A DNA stretch of 64,000 nucleotides. Source: Vespa crabro. Lineage: Eukaryota; Arthropoda; Insecta; Hymenoptera; Vespidae. The notes under the pieces are model-generated. The model made no database searches, had not been told where the DNA came from, and was given only the letters and a program-made list of their open reading frames with translations. The stretch lies in contig NC_060969.1 of assembly GCF_910589235.1 (NCBI RefSeq), positions 4,877,496 to 4,941,495 of the forward strand. Reading direction: 5' to 3'. Shown piece by piece: positions 10,701 through 28,734 of the stretch (the stretch's first letter is position 1; every line of letters starts with the position of its first letter). A program made the position numbers and the translations under genes.

Positions 10701-13671
10701 AGCCAGATACAGCGCCAGCTTCGACTGAATGCTTGCCTCGCCTCACCGAAAATAGTTCTCATCCGAGTATTCAAACTGGAATACCCAATGGTAGCGAAAC
10801 GAACGCAGGTGATCGTTCAGTACCATCTCCGCCAATGTCTATCGTTGATGGTAGGTCTTGACTCGTGGTCCATACCGATTGTACATTTTTACGATATAAA
10901 CAAGAAAAGAAAAAAAAAAAAAAAAGAAAAAAAGAGAAAAAGACAACAACAACATTTACCTTAGAACTTTATTTCTAGAAGTCGATGGTGCCGAAACTAC
11001 GCCTTCATCAGCATTACGACTTGTTTCGAGTACAAACACTGTGGCTGATGGTTCTCAGTGCAGCAGTAGTTGTAGTACAGTGGTCGTTGCAAATGCACCT
11101 AATAATGGAGTTCAAAGAATGCGTCGAGCTTCGGCTACATCGAGTTTGGAGCTCGGTTATTCTCATACGGCTCAGAATTCGGCTGTTTCTTCTGAAACTG
11201 CTAGTTTCCCGGGTGCTATCTACGATAGGTGTAGAAAGACTGGTAAATATACAGGTAAAAGAAAACGTGTCGATAGATATAAAAATTTTTAACACTATGA
11301 ATTTTGAAATAAACTGACCTATCTAGGTACAGACATCGCCAGTGAAACGAGCGGCGTATACACTTTAAGAAGTAGCGAGATGCAGGATGAAAGAATCGGC
11401 GATCTTTATTCGCCAACCAGTGGTACTAATGAATCCTCTGCGGCTAGCGACGTTTGTGCATTGAGTTCCGTTCAATCTACCACCGACGAGGCTTCCGTGA
11501 CTTCAGGATTTTACACGATTCATAGCGGTTTAAGATCTGAAACGAGCGATATTTATACGGACGATATCGGAACGGAAGATCAAGAACCCATTTACAGTCT
11601 TTGCAAAGGCGATGAAGAGGTTGACAATGTAGTGTCGCTCGATGGGAAACTCGAAGAATCGAGATCACGAAGCAACAGTATAATAAGCACGGGAAGCTTT
11701 AGAGGAGACGGTAGTGATCCTTCGAACGTTGGACCATTGTTATCTGCCGATGAACTTTCCGATTTAATAGTGGGACGTTATCCACCTCGCAAAACCATCA
11801 GTAACTCGATGGATTCCGATTGTGACTATGTCACTATGCCACCTCCACCTCCTCCACCTAGAACTGACAGTGACAGACAGCTTCCACCTCCTCCTCCTTA
11901 TCCAATAACGATGGATTATTCGTCTATACACTCGGCAAGATCCAAAATACCGAACGTCGAACGAGAACCACCACCCCCACCACCTTACAACGCCAGTCGA
12001 GCTGATTTCACGGGTTTAACTTTAAGAATGCCTATGATACCACCTCCTACACCACCCAGAAACGATGCAGTGACGCCAAGAGAACCACCGCCACCTCCGC
12101 CACCTTATCCCGAGATGTCTGACAATAGCAGGCAAGAAACGATCTCTGCTCTCTATCCTACAGCGATCGATGAGGACATCGTTTCTCGAATTGCTTCGTC
12201 GAAAATAAATGCAGTTATCACTGGGAGCCATCCAAATCTTTCGTGTAACGCAGGTATTACCGAGGTACCACTGATCATTCCAAAGGCTCCACCTAGAATA
12301 CAACCACCTACATATCCGGGCGATAAGATGAAACCTACTCCAGTGCACGCACCTGTCGCTGCACTCGTGGTCGGCCCTAACAATTATTTGGACGTTCATG
12401 CTTCCCGCACTGGTCCGGTATTATTACCCTACTTAGGTTCCCCACCACCGCCCCCGCCACCACCACCTCCGCCACCATCTCCTCCACCACCAATGCTACA
12501 TCCTAGACAACCACCGCCACCACCACCTAGTTTAGCCACCGTTTACACTAGCCAAGTGGCTAGATCACAAATAGAACAGTACAAACAACAACTCTACTCG
12601 GACGTCGATTACGTGATGTTCCCATTGAAGGATCCAGCTGTTTCGAAACAGGAATACATCGATGCAAAACAGGGATCCTTATTAGCCGCTATGGCTGCTT
12701 ATCCACCTCCGCCTTATCCGTCGTTCAACAACAAATCGGCAATCATGTATCGTAGTACTCCCTACCTCCCTGGCTCCTCATTCTCATCACCAACGAAGTA
12801 TGCTTCCAATCAAAATCTTAGCACCAGCGACAATAGTTCGAATAGTTACTTACTACACAATAGCTTGAGCAGCCCTTACGCTGCCAGTACAAGCTCCTTA
12901 TACAGCGGTGTCACATGTTCCTCGAATGGCAGTCAGAGTCTCAGAAGAGAATTACCAACGCTCGCTCATCCTCACACTTTGCACGCGTTCTCTAGAACAA
13001 AGAGTGACGATAATATTTTGAAATGCTTCGATTCTCCATCGGGAACAAAGATGAAATCTTTACCACATGCCAAGCAACATCGTAGATTGCCACCGCCACC
13101 TCCTCCACCACCGTACGAAATACAAGTAAGATTTAATAATATAATCTATTATCTTATTATAATTATCATGTTTTATCGATCGACTTTTTTTCTCTTCTCT
13201 CAGACTCTTGACAAAAATCAACCGTTACCATCGTGCCCAGAGAACGTCGCATTAAAAAAATTAATCAAGCCATCGACCGAAGAAGAACCCGAAGGTGGAA
13301 AAGAAGATGGGATGTTGGATATACGAACTTTGCGTGAAAAGAGTCGAAACTTGGATCTCCCATTGATATCTGCTCTATGTAACGATCGCTATTTGTTAAA
13401 GCAAACTAAAGCATTTGTGATGCCAAAACATCCTAGCGAATCGAACTCGTTTGCTCTTGCTAAAAGCACTTCCAGAAACGGCAATGGAATGGGATCTTCC
13501 AATAGGAATAAATATCCTGTAAGTGGATTGTCAACGACACAGATAACGAAGCCACCGAGAAAGTCGTCGACGAGTACTCACAAACATCCAGCTGAACCGA
13601 AGGGAAACGCTTATAAGGTGAACACAACGTTATCTGGGAAGAAAGATTCCTCAAAAACGTCTCACTCGTAA
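2999..13671 (+). CDS. ex: Expanded: FERM-domain, PPxY-rich upstream regulator of the Hippo pathway
   Basis: Eleven coding exons: 2999-3112, 4090-4189, 8391-8470, 9217-9296, 9435-9675, 9910-10185, 10289-10454, 10542-10850, 10979-11254, 11327-13125 and 13204-13671, giving 1302 residues. The start is the first ATG after an in-frame TAG. Exons 1-7 encode a FERM domain at about residues 22-350, with blocks such as LYFVVEAKSRVKEVYAQTC, DGEYLFVDPDNKLSKYAPK and GLDSSGRPAF that match the fly Expanded family. The rest is Ser- and Pro-rich, with five PPPY motifs whose tyrosines are at about 739, 768, 808, 1011 and 1144. In flies Expanded sits at the apical junction, where it promotes Warts activation and binds Yorkie WW domains through PPxY motifs. 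Here that role is inferred from homology. Two introns are stop-free and in frame. Confidence 0.93.
4190..8390. other. 4.2 kb second intron of ex with CG-rich islands and many simple repeats
   Basis: No exon that fits the frame (phase 1 in, phase 1 out) was recognised. CG-rich unique islands occur at about 4590-4830, 5700-5990, 6650-6940, 7140-7330 and 7850-8110. They are separated by simple repeats: (TA)n at 5347-5378, GA and CT tracts at 5580-6260, (TA)n at 7021-7059 and (ATC/GTC)n at 7717-7782. Alternating unique islands and low-complexity DNA in the first large intron of a developmental gene suggest enhancers, but nothing here proves it. Confidence 0.5.
7717..7782. repeat. (ATC)n/(GTC)n trinucleotide repeat
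   Basis: A compound TCA and TCG triplet tract in ex intron 2. It creates runs of Ile/Val or Met/Thr in spurious reading frames. Confidence 0.95.
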
Positions 13672-14430
13672 TATATAACGCATATCAATGGATTATCTTA
13701 TCTGTGGCGTCTAGAGTATATCTTGATAACAAATGAATGATCATGTACCTTTGTCGTGTGTTGCCTCTGTGTTATTGTTAAGTTTTTACGTGAACTATAG
13801 AACATCCTGAATCACGAAAGGCCAATATTAAAATACTTCTAATGCTCAGGGTGCCAACCTCGATGTGTACTTTGTTGACGTTTCACTCGGTAATCCTAAA
13901 AGCGAAGAGATATTTTCTATCTACGCATATTACCTAATCTTTAGAATTTACATACAAGCAGTACAAGGCCTCGTCATTATTGTACATTACTCGTTACGAT
14001 CTTATCTCTCTCTTTTTCTTTCTCTTTCTCTCTCTCTCTCTCTCTCTTTCACTCACACAAACACACTCTCACTCGAATTCGATGACTTCGAATGGGTGCT
14101 AATACGGTACCAATGTCCTATACTTTTTTCTTTTTTTTTTTTTTTTTTTTTTTTCTTTACGTTGGGAGGTTATGAAGGACTGATATTAAGCACGTGAACT
14201 TCGTCAAACGTACGTCCTTCTATGCATTTTGACAATAATAAATTGTACTTTTGCTTATGATACGTTTATCCGATACTCGATAAAATGCTTTTTTGCTTTA
14301 GAACAATTTAAAACCTACGTACGATATTCGTCAAACAAATTTGCACGAATCTCTAAAGTGATCTTGCTCAAAGTGCGAACATATTAAATATTTATTTCGT
14401 AGAAAGAACGTTGTGTTATTAGATATTTTC

Positions 14431-14436
14431 AATAAA
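14431..14436 (+). terminator. Candidate polyadenylation signal for ex
   Basis: A canonical AATAAA about 760 bp after the ex stop codon. The choice among several A/T-rich hexamers is a guess. Confidence 0.3.
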
Positions 14437-14867
14437 TAATATTTTTGCTTTCGTAAAAAATTAGGTACTCGTATAAAACTTACGATTAGACGATTACATG
14501 ATGTTTTAATGGATTTCTTTGGACTCTGTCGGTTCTATTAAAGATCGATAATATAAAACATTGTGCAGTTTTATCTTCGCTGTATTTTTATTAGCGTATA
14601 ATAAATATTTTCGTCGGAAAAATTTCCATTTATAATCGTTGCAAAGATTTTGACGATAATCTAAAATTACTTTTATAAAGAATCTCAAATATAACCTAAT
14701 AGTGGTATACTTTAATTGCAACGATATTTCGTTTAGACAAATTATTTCAACGAGTCCAAGGCAAAACTTCATTTTTGCGGTACCTTTTTTTCATATCTTT
14801 AAGTATTATATTTATTCTCACAATTTTATTTTGCTATGTCAATCGATACTCGCTTTATATTTCTCTC

Positions 14868-14872
14868 TCCCT

Positions 14873-14929
<57 letters not shown>

Positions 14930-14938
14930 TCTCTCTCT
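14868..14938. repeat. (CT)n microsatellite
   Basis: A CT tract of about 70 bp with few interruptions, downstream of ex. Confidence 0.95.
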
Positions 14939-15528
14939 ATCTTGTTAAAATATTTGTAAAAGACGATACGTCTTGCGCAATAACGATTGCGTTATCGTTA
15001 ATGAATTTTGAACATTCCTAAATGTTAATTAGAACACCTAGGAAAACAACCGAAATTGTGAAGATACAGAAAATTAATTTTGGTAAATAAAATGTATAAT
15101 TATAAGTTTTGAATATAAGAGGAGAAATAGATTTCTTTTTGCAAAATCATCTTTCAATATCTATCATAATCGGTACCTGCTATCATGTGGATTCTATAAA
15201 CAATATTATGGATAAATTATTAATAATTACATTTATAGACATAACAAATATAGATAAAAAGAAATCATTCGGTAATCATTCTGATAAAAATCCCTGTAAA
15301 ATCAAACATTTAGCACCACCTAACGTAAAACATTTAAACTAATTTTGAAATATAACTTCTCTGATGATAAGTACCACTCTTTTTAGTTATGAACTTACAA
15401 CGCCATCTAACAAAATTAACGGCAGAGCATAAACGATAAAAATGATTCAATATGCATTATTGATATTATTTATTTATACCTCCTATTTACTTTTCATGAA
15501 TATATATATATATATATATAAAATTCTT

Positions 15529-16880
15529 TTACTTCTTAACTCCAAACTTGTAGCAGACAGTGTGCAAATATAATTGCGCTGGCCTCAGAATACTATTTGG
15601 AAAGTTTGCCTGGAACAGTATCATATTTGATAAAATCTAAATTTTGTTAATATTATGCATTCGTATAAAACAATGACTCACGTGATTAACAGCATCAGGA
15701 TAATTTTGTGTTTCCAAACATAGAGCACCGTGTCGAAAATAATGTTTTCCATCTTTCCCAGATATACCGGTGGTATTAAAAGCAGGTAGAGAATTAGCTG
15801 TATAAAATTGGACACCTGGTTGATTCGAATGGACTGTCATATATCTACCTGAACTTGTGTGTTCGACTTCCGCAACGAATTGATTCATATTGGTATTATC
15901 AGTTTTTTCGGGCAAACAAAAATTGTAATCATATCCACCGCCAGGTACTTTATCGATGACATCACCGAGTACCGTCGGTCTTCTAAGATCCATTATGCTA
16001 TTCTTAACAGATCTAATTTCTCCGGTAGGAATACTGTTTGAATCCGTAACAGTCCAACGATCAGCATTGAGAACGATTCGATGATTGTACAATTCCTTTG
16101 CATTAGTTCCCTAAAAGAAAGAATTCGATTTATTCGACAATAAATTCGACAATAAATTTGTTAATTAATGATGATAATTAATGATAATAACGTACATGAC
16201 CGGCGAGATTGAAATACGCATGATTAGTTAAATTAATGGGAGTGGGTTTACTAGCGAAACTTTTCATTTCAATGCACAATCTTCCATCGTTCGATAATCT
16301 AAACTTTGCTGATGCGATTACGGCTCCAGGATAACCTTCGTCTCCGTCCTCGCTTAACAGGGTCATCACGACAGCATCATTATCGATTGTAGCATTCCAT
16401 ATTTTAAAACTCCAACCTTTCGTACCTCCATGAAGACTATTCTCGCCGTTATTTCGTGATAGTTTATATACTTTACCATCCAAAACGAAACGTCCCTTTG
16501 CAATACGATTTGCGACTCGACCAACCGTTGCACCGAAATACGGATTATCGGAAGATAAATAGCCTACGGAAAAGAAATATTTAAGGATGAAAATTTAAGT
16601 ATAATAACAAAACAAAACAAAAAAAAAAAAAGAACGAAAGGAAAAAAATAGATCCAAAAAGAGAAAAATTATCTATACCAGATATATTATCGAAGCCAAG
16701 TAGTATGTCCTCTACATTGCCATATTTGTCTGGTGTTTTGATATTAGTTATCGTCGCACCGTACGTGATAATATCCACTTCTTGACCAGCTTCATTTTTT
16801 AACGTATATTTTTCTACGTCTCGTCCATTAGCCGATCCCCAATTTTGGACCGTTACTAAATTTGATTTACAATCGCTCAT
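15529..16880 (-). CDS. GALM: Aldose 1-epimerase (galactose mutarotase)
   Basis: Four exons (16679-16880, 16196-16563, 15682-16110, 15529-15609) join in frame to 359 residues, close to the family's usual 340-360. The start MSDCKSNLVTVQNWG is the first ATG. Family blocks seen are ITYGATI, the LLGFDN strand, NPYFGATVGRVANRI, NSLHGGTKGW with His112, LTNHAYFNLAGH with His182, GGYDYN with Asp251 and LCLETQNYPD with Glu323. In the human enzyme the equivalent His pair, Asp and Glu form the active site. The enzyme interconverts alpha- and beta-D-galactose (and glucose) in the cytosol, feeding the Leloir pathway. All catalytic residues are present, so the gene looks intact. It is convergent with ex. 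Confidence 0.95.
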
Positions 16881-18601
16881 AGCAAATCTATACGAAAAGT
16901 GGATTGATTAAAAAAAAAAAAAAAAAAAAAAAAAAGCCTTTGTTATCGCAGATATATACGCATACATATGACGATTATATTTTGAAAGAATTAAAGAAAG
17001 AAAAAAAAGACAAGGAAAAAGAATTCGAAACACTATGATTATCGATATATTTGCGATAGGATATCGCTTTATTAAAATTAAATATGATATCTTATCTATC
17101 TATAATGTTAATCAAAATTCCATAAAATATTGTTGAACATTGTACGATAACATAAAGTACAAGCATGAACTTGAAAGTTAATTGCAAAGATAGATGAGTT
17201 AAGTATTATTCGACATGCATACGTATATATGTCGACTTTAAACTTCGTTATACAAATATTTCTTCTTTCATTTTAATTCTATTTAACACAAAATCAAATG
17301 AGAACTTACGTATTTGTTTTTAATCTGTTCCGAATAAAATCACTGTACTTACTAAATCCTTCGCGATAATTTCGAATGACTATATGCACATTAAATGGAA
17401 TGATAAGGGATCAAACGTAAATATTTCTTTTTTTTTTTTTTTTTTTTTTTTCTTTTTTAAGATTAATTGAATATTTCTTCCGTATATAACTAGTGACATC
17501 TGTTAGTATCAATGAAATTATTTCTCATATAATTTCATTAAAAAATTAAATTAATTATGCGTACATATATATATATATATATATAGTCACACGCGTATTA
17601 TATTAATTATTCAATTAGAATGTATAAAAAATTGTAGTGTACTTTTTTTTTTGAATATTTATGCACTATTACGTCTGATCACTAGATGACTCTGTTAGCC
17701 GATATACGAGATTGAAAGTATCTTACTTATTGAAGATGCATTTGCGTTTTATATTGATGTTAATGATAATACGATATAACCTACAATTATTTTTCTTATG
17801 GTTAACATGAAACTTACACATTTCTATTTTATCTGTATCTTTTATTTTACAATTTAATATAAAAACGAATTCAATTTAAATCTATAATTGCAAATAAATG
17901 TTGTTAAATATCTTACGCAATTAGTTGCATGAACAACAAGACTTGTTGTTTTTTCGACATAATGAAGAATAGGCTCAATGGGATATATATCACGAATATT
18001 AAAAATATAATCAACTTCAATGAAAATAAGTGACAATAGTTATTAATAAAAAAAAAAAAACATTTCCGAACATCACAGGTTAACGTAAACTCGAAGACTG
18101 AACTATTAAAGGAGGAATAAATTTTCTCAGCGAACTAATAACCACCTTAACATCTGTCGAGTGAGAAATTATCGATGTTATTTCAATGATATTAAAGTGA
18201 CGAATTAATGACAACACTTGTTAATTTACATATGTATATCGATCGATAATTTATGAAAAAAAATAACTAATGAATTTATCAGGCTTAAGTTTCAAATGTA
18301 TTGTGTCGCACAAATGATATATGTATATTAAATATATACGAAACAAAAGAAAAAAAAAATAATAGTATTAGTGCAATTTATGCGAGTACGAATAGTTTGC
18401 TATAATAAATGCATCTTAGTCATAGCAGGTACCATCATCAGTCATTAGAAATTAATAGTTGCAACTTTTTGCGTCGTATGTGTTAATCGTCTTTATCTGT
18501 AAAATAAAAAATTACTTTTCTCTCATTACAAATTTTTATCGGAAAATCGATAAAATTAATCTTTCTATTTTCAACTATTTCCTTCTTTCAACGCACATAT
18601 A

Positions 18602-18755
18602 TTTTAATAATTTATCTAATTAATAACCATATAAATATATATATAAGATATGAAATAAAAAAAGGGCACTAATTTAAATAGTACAGTCGTCATTTAAAAT
18701 TTGTCTTTTAAAAACAATTAAAATTGTTACTTCATTTAAAATAGATCATTAGAAA
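18602..18755 (+). repeat. Left arm of a long inverted repeat
   Basis: The stretch from attttaata through gggcact, agtacagtcgtcatttaaaa and atagatcattagaaa reappears in reverse complement at 20244-20377. This arm also carries an extra segment of about 42 bp bounded by two copies of catttaaaa. Confidence 0.8.
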
Positions 18756-20243
18756 TAGTTAAAGTATTTTCTAATAATTATTACGTTCGAACGAAGATCG
18801 TAAATATATTAATCAATCGGATAAATCTTAATGAAAAACACTTGTATTCAGAATTAAACTGTCTCGATTGCTGATGTCTGAAAATACTACTCGCTCATTT
18901 CTAAATTGAATCAAGGTTGTTACGTAGATAGGAACTATTAAAAAATTTGTGGGGAAACAAGAACATGTTAATTTTCGCATTAATGTCTTTTTAATTATAG
19001 CTCCTTTTTTTCTTTTCTATTCTTTTTCACTTTATTTAAAATATAAATTTAAAAGATACATTTTATGTCATTTATATTGGACCGATACGAGAAACTGTAT
19101 AAATTTTTTGAAACGAAAAGATTAAAATGATAAAGATTTATTTTTTAAATACACACATAAAAAAAAGAAAAAAAAAAAGAAAGAAAAAAAAAGAAGAAAA
19201 AAGAAAAAAATATTGAATCTGAAAGAAAAATTATAGAGGCTTTTTTAAATTTTACACCTCTAGTATAATAAATAAGTCATTAAATCTGAATATTTCACGA
19301 TTTTAATGATATAAATTGTTCTTATCGTCGTTCAAATACGATATATTTATGGAGAATTTTTATTGTGATTAAGAAATACGTAAATACGACGTCATACAAG
19401 TTTTATTGGGCGTTTGTAGTAAAGCTTATCTTTTGAGTCGATAAGGTAAAATATTTCGATTATACAAGATGTATATTAATGTTTCTTACATTCCATCACG
19501 TATCATAGACTGCATTATATGCAATTACACTGACTATTTTGAAATTTGCCGATGCACATTTTGCGAATGCACTTAACCTATCTTCATAATTGAAAAGATC
19601 GAGGAAATAGGAAGAAAACGTGAAATCTAATGATACCAATGTATGCTGCTCACAAGTGCATAATCTATGCAATTTAATTCAAACAATCCTAAGAAACTAA
19701 CTACGTCAATTTTCTTGCTATCATTCTTCAAGTACACTTAAACTACAAATTACATACATATATATATATATATAATAAGTACTTAGCGATGCATACGTAA
19801 CGAAAAGATAACATCGAATATAATCATCTTTTTAAACAATACGCAGATTTAAGAAAATCTTCCCGTTCGATGTCATTTCCACGAAATCGACCTAATAAAT
19901 TCATAAAGTGTAGACGAAAGATTAAATTTCCTCGTTGTATGGTATGCACATGTATGCAACATCGTATAACGTGAACTTCGTAACGTGAACACTGAACGAG
20001 CCACATAACCTAAACTAATTAGAAATCAAACTGTTCGTATATTTCCATTGTTAGAAGATTCTAGAAGGTATATTTTCAATTGATTTCTTATTGTTTTAAT
20101 TGTAATCATCGAGCACATTTCTCCAATACAAGTTTTTTTTATGGCACAGTAATATAATATTTATTAATACGTTTATGTATACTATAAATTATTTATTTAT
20201 TTTTTTTTTTTTTTTCTTTTAATTACGAGTTTATTTTTTTTGC

Positions 20244-20308
20244 TTTCTAATGATCTATTTTAAATGACGACTGTACTATTTAAACGAGTGCCCTTTTTTA
20301 TTTCACAT

Positions 20309-20345
<37 letters not shown>

Positions 20346-20377
20346 CTATGATTATTAATTTGATAAACTATTAAAAT
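20244..20377 (-). repeat. Right arm of the inverted repeat
   Basis: Reverse complement of the left arm, with a longer internal TA run and scattered substitutions. Shared landmarks are atagatcattagaaa, agtacagtcgtcatttaaa and gaaataaaaaagggcact, read on the minus strand. Confidence 0.8.
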
Positions 20378-22064
20378 TATTTTTCCATACGAAATAAAAA
20401 CACTCTCATGTTGAACGTTCGATCTTATATACATAAGTAATTAAATATAAGACGTTTTAATATCGCACGACGATAACGATAAAACCGGAAAGTATCTGAG
20501 AAAGATTATTATGCACGTTCTTTGCTAATGCGACGGTAGAATTTAATGAATGTTAAATCCAACCAATTCGATACACAATGTCGCTTAAATTTTAATAACT
20601 ATGTAATTTTAATAAAATTTTAATAAGTAATTTAAATAGTATGTTGATATCGAAAACAATTTAATAAATTTCTTGGTCTTCTTGATACGAGGAGTACAAT
20701 TAAAGTAGACAGATAAATAGTAGAAGGTTGAAGTGCAATAAGAGTAAACAACAATATACGTGATGAATCATACATGTTTAAGTGTTATTAGCAAAAAACT
20801 ATTCAACGAAAAATTTTCTCAACTATGTAAATATATATCGATAATCATTCATTATCTGTAACTCTTATTTATCATATTGCATATTACAGTTTTTTCCTTT
20901 GAAACAATTCTTTTTTTTTTTTTTTTTGTCAAATAACAACAATAATCTCAACAGATATTTATTCTAAGAAGAATAATATTAGTCGAAGAAAACAATGACC
21001 TATTTTTTGAGGATTATTAGTTTTAACAGTTTGTAACACTGACGTAATACGAACAAAAGAATAATTTACATGCAAGGTCATGTGGAAATGTGGAATCTTA
21101 CGGTTAAATGATACAATAATAACGTGAGAATTACCATCGATGCATTTCCTTTCTTAATGAGTTTCTTATTAAGATTTCCTTGATGTTATTTAGTCGATGT
21201 TTATTATCTGAGTAATATACAGAAAGTAACGCCATTTTTTCTTTATCTAAAAGATGATTGGTTAATATCATACTCGTATGATTCTCATTGGCACGTTGCC
21301 ATCAATATATAACAAATGAGCGTGCACTGTCTTTTACAGCTCCACATTTAGGATTATTTGCCCCCATCCTTCCCCCAGTCTATACTCCTACCATTGTCCT
21401 CGGGAACTTGGCTACAAACTAACTTGCAGCTCATTCTAATGCGCGAATCGCTAACCATTTCATTTTCGTTTCAACGTTTTCAAACGATTGACGTGTCGTG
21501 ACAGCTATCTGTTTTTTTCTACGCTAGTAAATATTCTTCTATATAGTTTAAAAAGTGTATAACTCACCCTTCCTCTCTTTCTCTCTCTCTTTCTCTTTCT
21601 ATCTATTTTTCTTTCTTTTTTGTTCCTTACCTTAGAACATTATTCCATTATTCCATTCGTACTGTCCTTTTTCTTATTATCTGACGTTAAAACATAACCA
21701 GTAACATCAATCCTTCCTTATCCGAATAAACAATCGTGGCCTAGAATAATCTAACGCCATATTTCCGTATGTAAAGTAGCAAGAAAATTAGAAGAAAAGA
21801 AACGAAAAAAAAAAAAAAAAAACAAATTAGATCAAGTTAGATCGACACGCCGGTATCTATAAACTATTACTATTACTTAATTACTATTACTAATACACTA
21901 CTGCTTGTATGTCTATCGCGTGATTTTTTTTTTTTTTAATTTTTCGGCAGCCAGTTTGAAAGGGGAAAGAAAAACAAAGTGATATTTATCAATTACTCCA
22001 TCCGATCAGTAGATATTCATTATCGAAATATTATCATATACCGTACAACTTGGACAAAGCAACA

Positions 22065-27253
<5,189 letters not shown>

Positions 27254-28734
27254 AACAACGACGCATCACTATCATCAGCGAGTGAAACTCTTCACCCTTT
27301 TGAGGGAAGTTTAATTTTTATCAGCCTTAGACATCAGTATGCGTAATGGATGAACACAGAAAACGTAACAGTAAAAAATATGGCTGATAAAAGAGATTTT
27401 AGATCCATCATTGACAAAATTATCAACATACAAAGACGAATCTTTCCATTTGACATGTTTTTCATGGAGAAGTGGAAAGAATTCACGGTGAAAAGATGTG
27501 ATATAGTATAAATAAATCGCTTTCATAATCTTATGAGAAAAGATTTAACAGGTAATCGGAAGTATAATGAGGAATAGAAAAATTGAAAGGAATGGATAAT
27601 ATTATAAAGAAAAATATATAAAAAAAAAAAATTAAGAACATATGCGAAAAGCGAAGATGATGCACCGCCATCATAACGATCATTAAAATTTGATAAATGT
27701 GTGTCTTAACTGTTTAAAATGTGAAAGTGAACTTGCCTACAAATAATTGCACTGTACTTAACAAACTTAGATTATACAGGAATTCACATTTATTTTTTCA
27801 TATATATAAAAAAAAAATTTTGCACGCGCTTAGTATAGAATCTGGTACGGTAGCTTATTTATGATCACACGTAATGGTATTAATCTGTAAATATTTCGAC
27901 AAAATTCAACAGCAATAACTTTTGTTTTTAATAATTTGCAAATTAATAATTGATATTATACACACACACACACATACACGGAGAGAAAGAGAGAGATAGA
28001 ATGAGAAAGAGAGAGAAGGGAAGTAAATAGAATTGCCATCATAAATCATTTATAGCAAAAGACAAATTGGTAGAATTAAGTTGGGCAGATGATTTTACTA
28101 TCAGTCACAAGTATCTATTTGATGATGCACAAACAAACGATTTTCGTTATATAATTAGGAATATTTTAATTATATTACATTAAATTAATACTGAAAGAAA
28201 ATCATTATCATATTTATATCATTAACATAGTTCATATCGTGACGATGATGATGTCCATTTATAAATTTCTTGACTGCTCTCTACCAGTGTTGTATATTGC
28301 TTCATATTTTATTGCACGATGATAATATATCGCATTTTTATTGTACATATATATAGGGACAGTATAATAATAGTAAAGATTCTTTGACAAATATTTGAAT
28401 CTTATATTGTAAATATATACACGTATATATATATATATATATAGATATATATATATATATATTTTTAAATAAAGATGCTCTTTAAAGATGTTAATTTCAT
28501 TATATTATCGAAATTATCGATTAAATATATTTGTTTTTTACCTTTTGTTAAATAAATAAACATATTTTTGCATATCGGCAAACTATATGTAACGCCGCTT
28601 TTAGTTTATATTTTTAATAATAAAGATAATTTTCAATAGATCAACTTTTGATGATACTATACATATTAATGTGAAGAACATTATTAATTGGTAAAATAAA
28701 CATTCTTTATCGTATGTTTGTATGTGTTTTTATT
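27254..28734. other. 3' UTR of choline kinase and convergent intergenic region
   Basis: AT-rich DNA with TA and CA runs (27961-27974, 28427-28462). Nothing coding was recognised. AATAAA at 28468-28473 could end the kinase transcript. Confidence 0.4.

Larger units (their letters stand above)
13672..15528. other. 3' UTR of ex and the region convergent with galactose mutarotase
   Basis: AT-rich DNA follows the ex stop codon. It holds CT runs at 14009-14049 and 14868-14938 and a poly-T tract at about 14120-14154. An AATAAA at 14431-14436 is a candidate ex polyadenylation signal. No coding exon was seen on either strand. Confidence 0.5.
16881..22064. other. About 5 kb AT-rich intergenic region with no recognised gene
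   Basis: Open frames here are short and low in complexity. Poly-A and poly-T tracts (16910-16935, 17427-17450, 20202-20215, 20910-20927, 21805-21822) and TA runs are common. The only larger structure is an inverted repeat with arms at 18602-18755 and 20244-20377. From about 21340 to 21500 the base composition rises, with C-rich unique sequence. That is a plausible place for the choline kinase promoter or an untranslated first exon. Confidence 0.5.

Noticed and set aside
12022..12399. 125-codon minus-strand frame
   Set aside because: Shadow of the Pro-rich ex exon (CCA/CCT antisense gives Trp and Arg).
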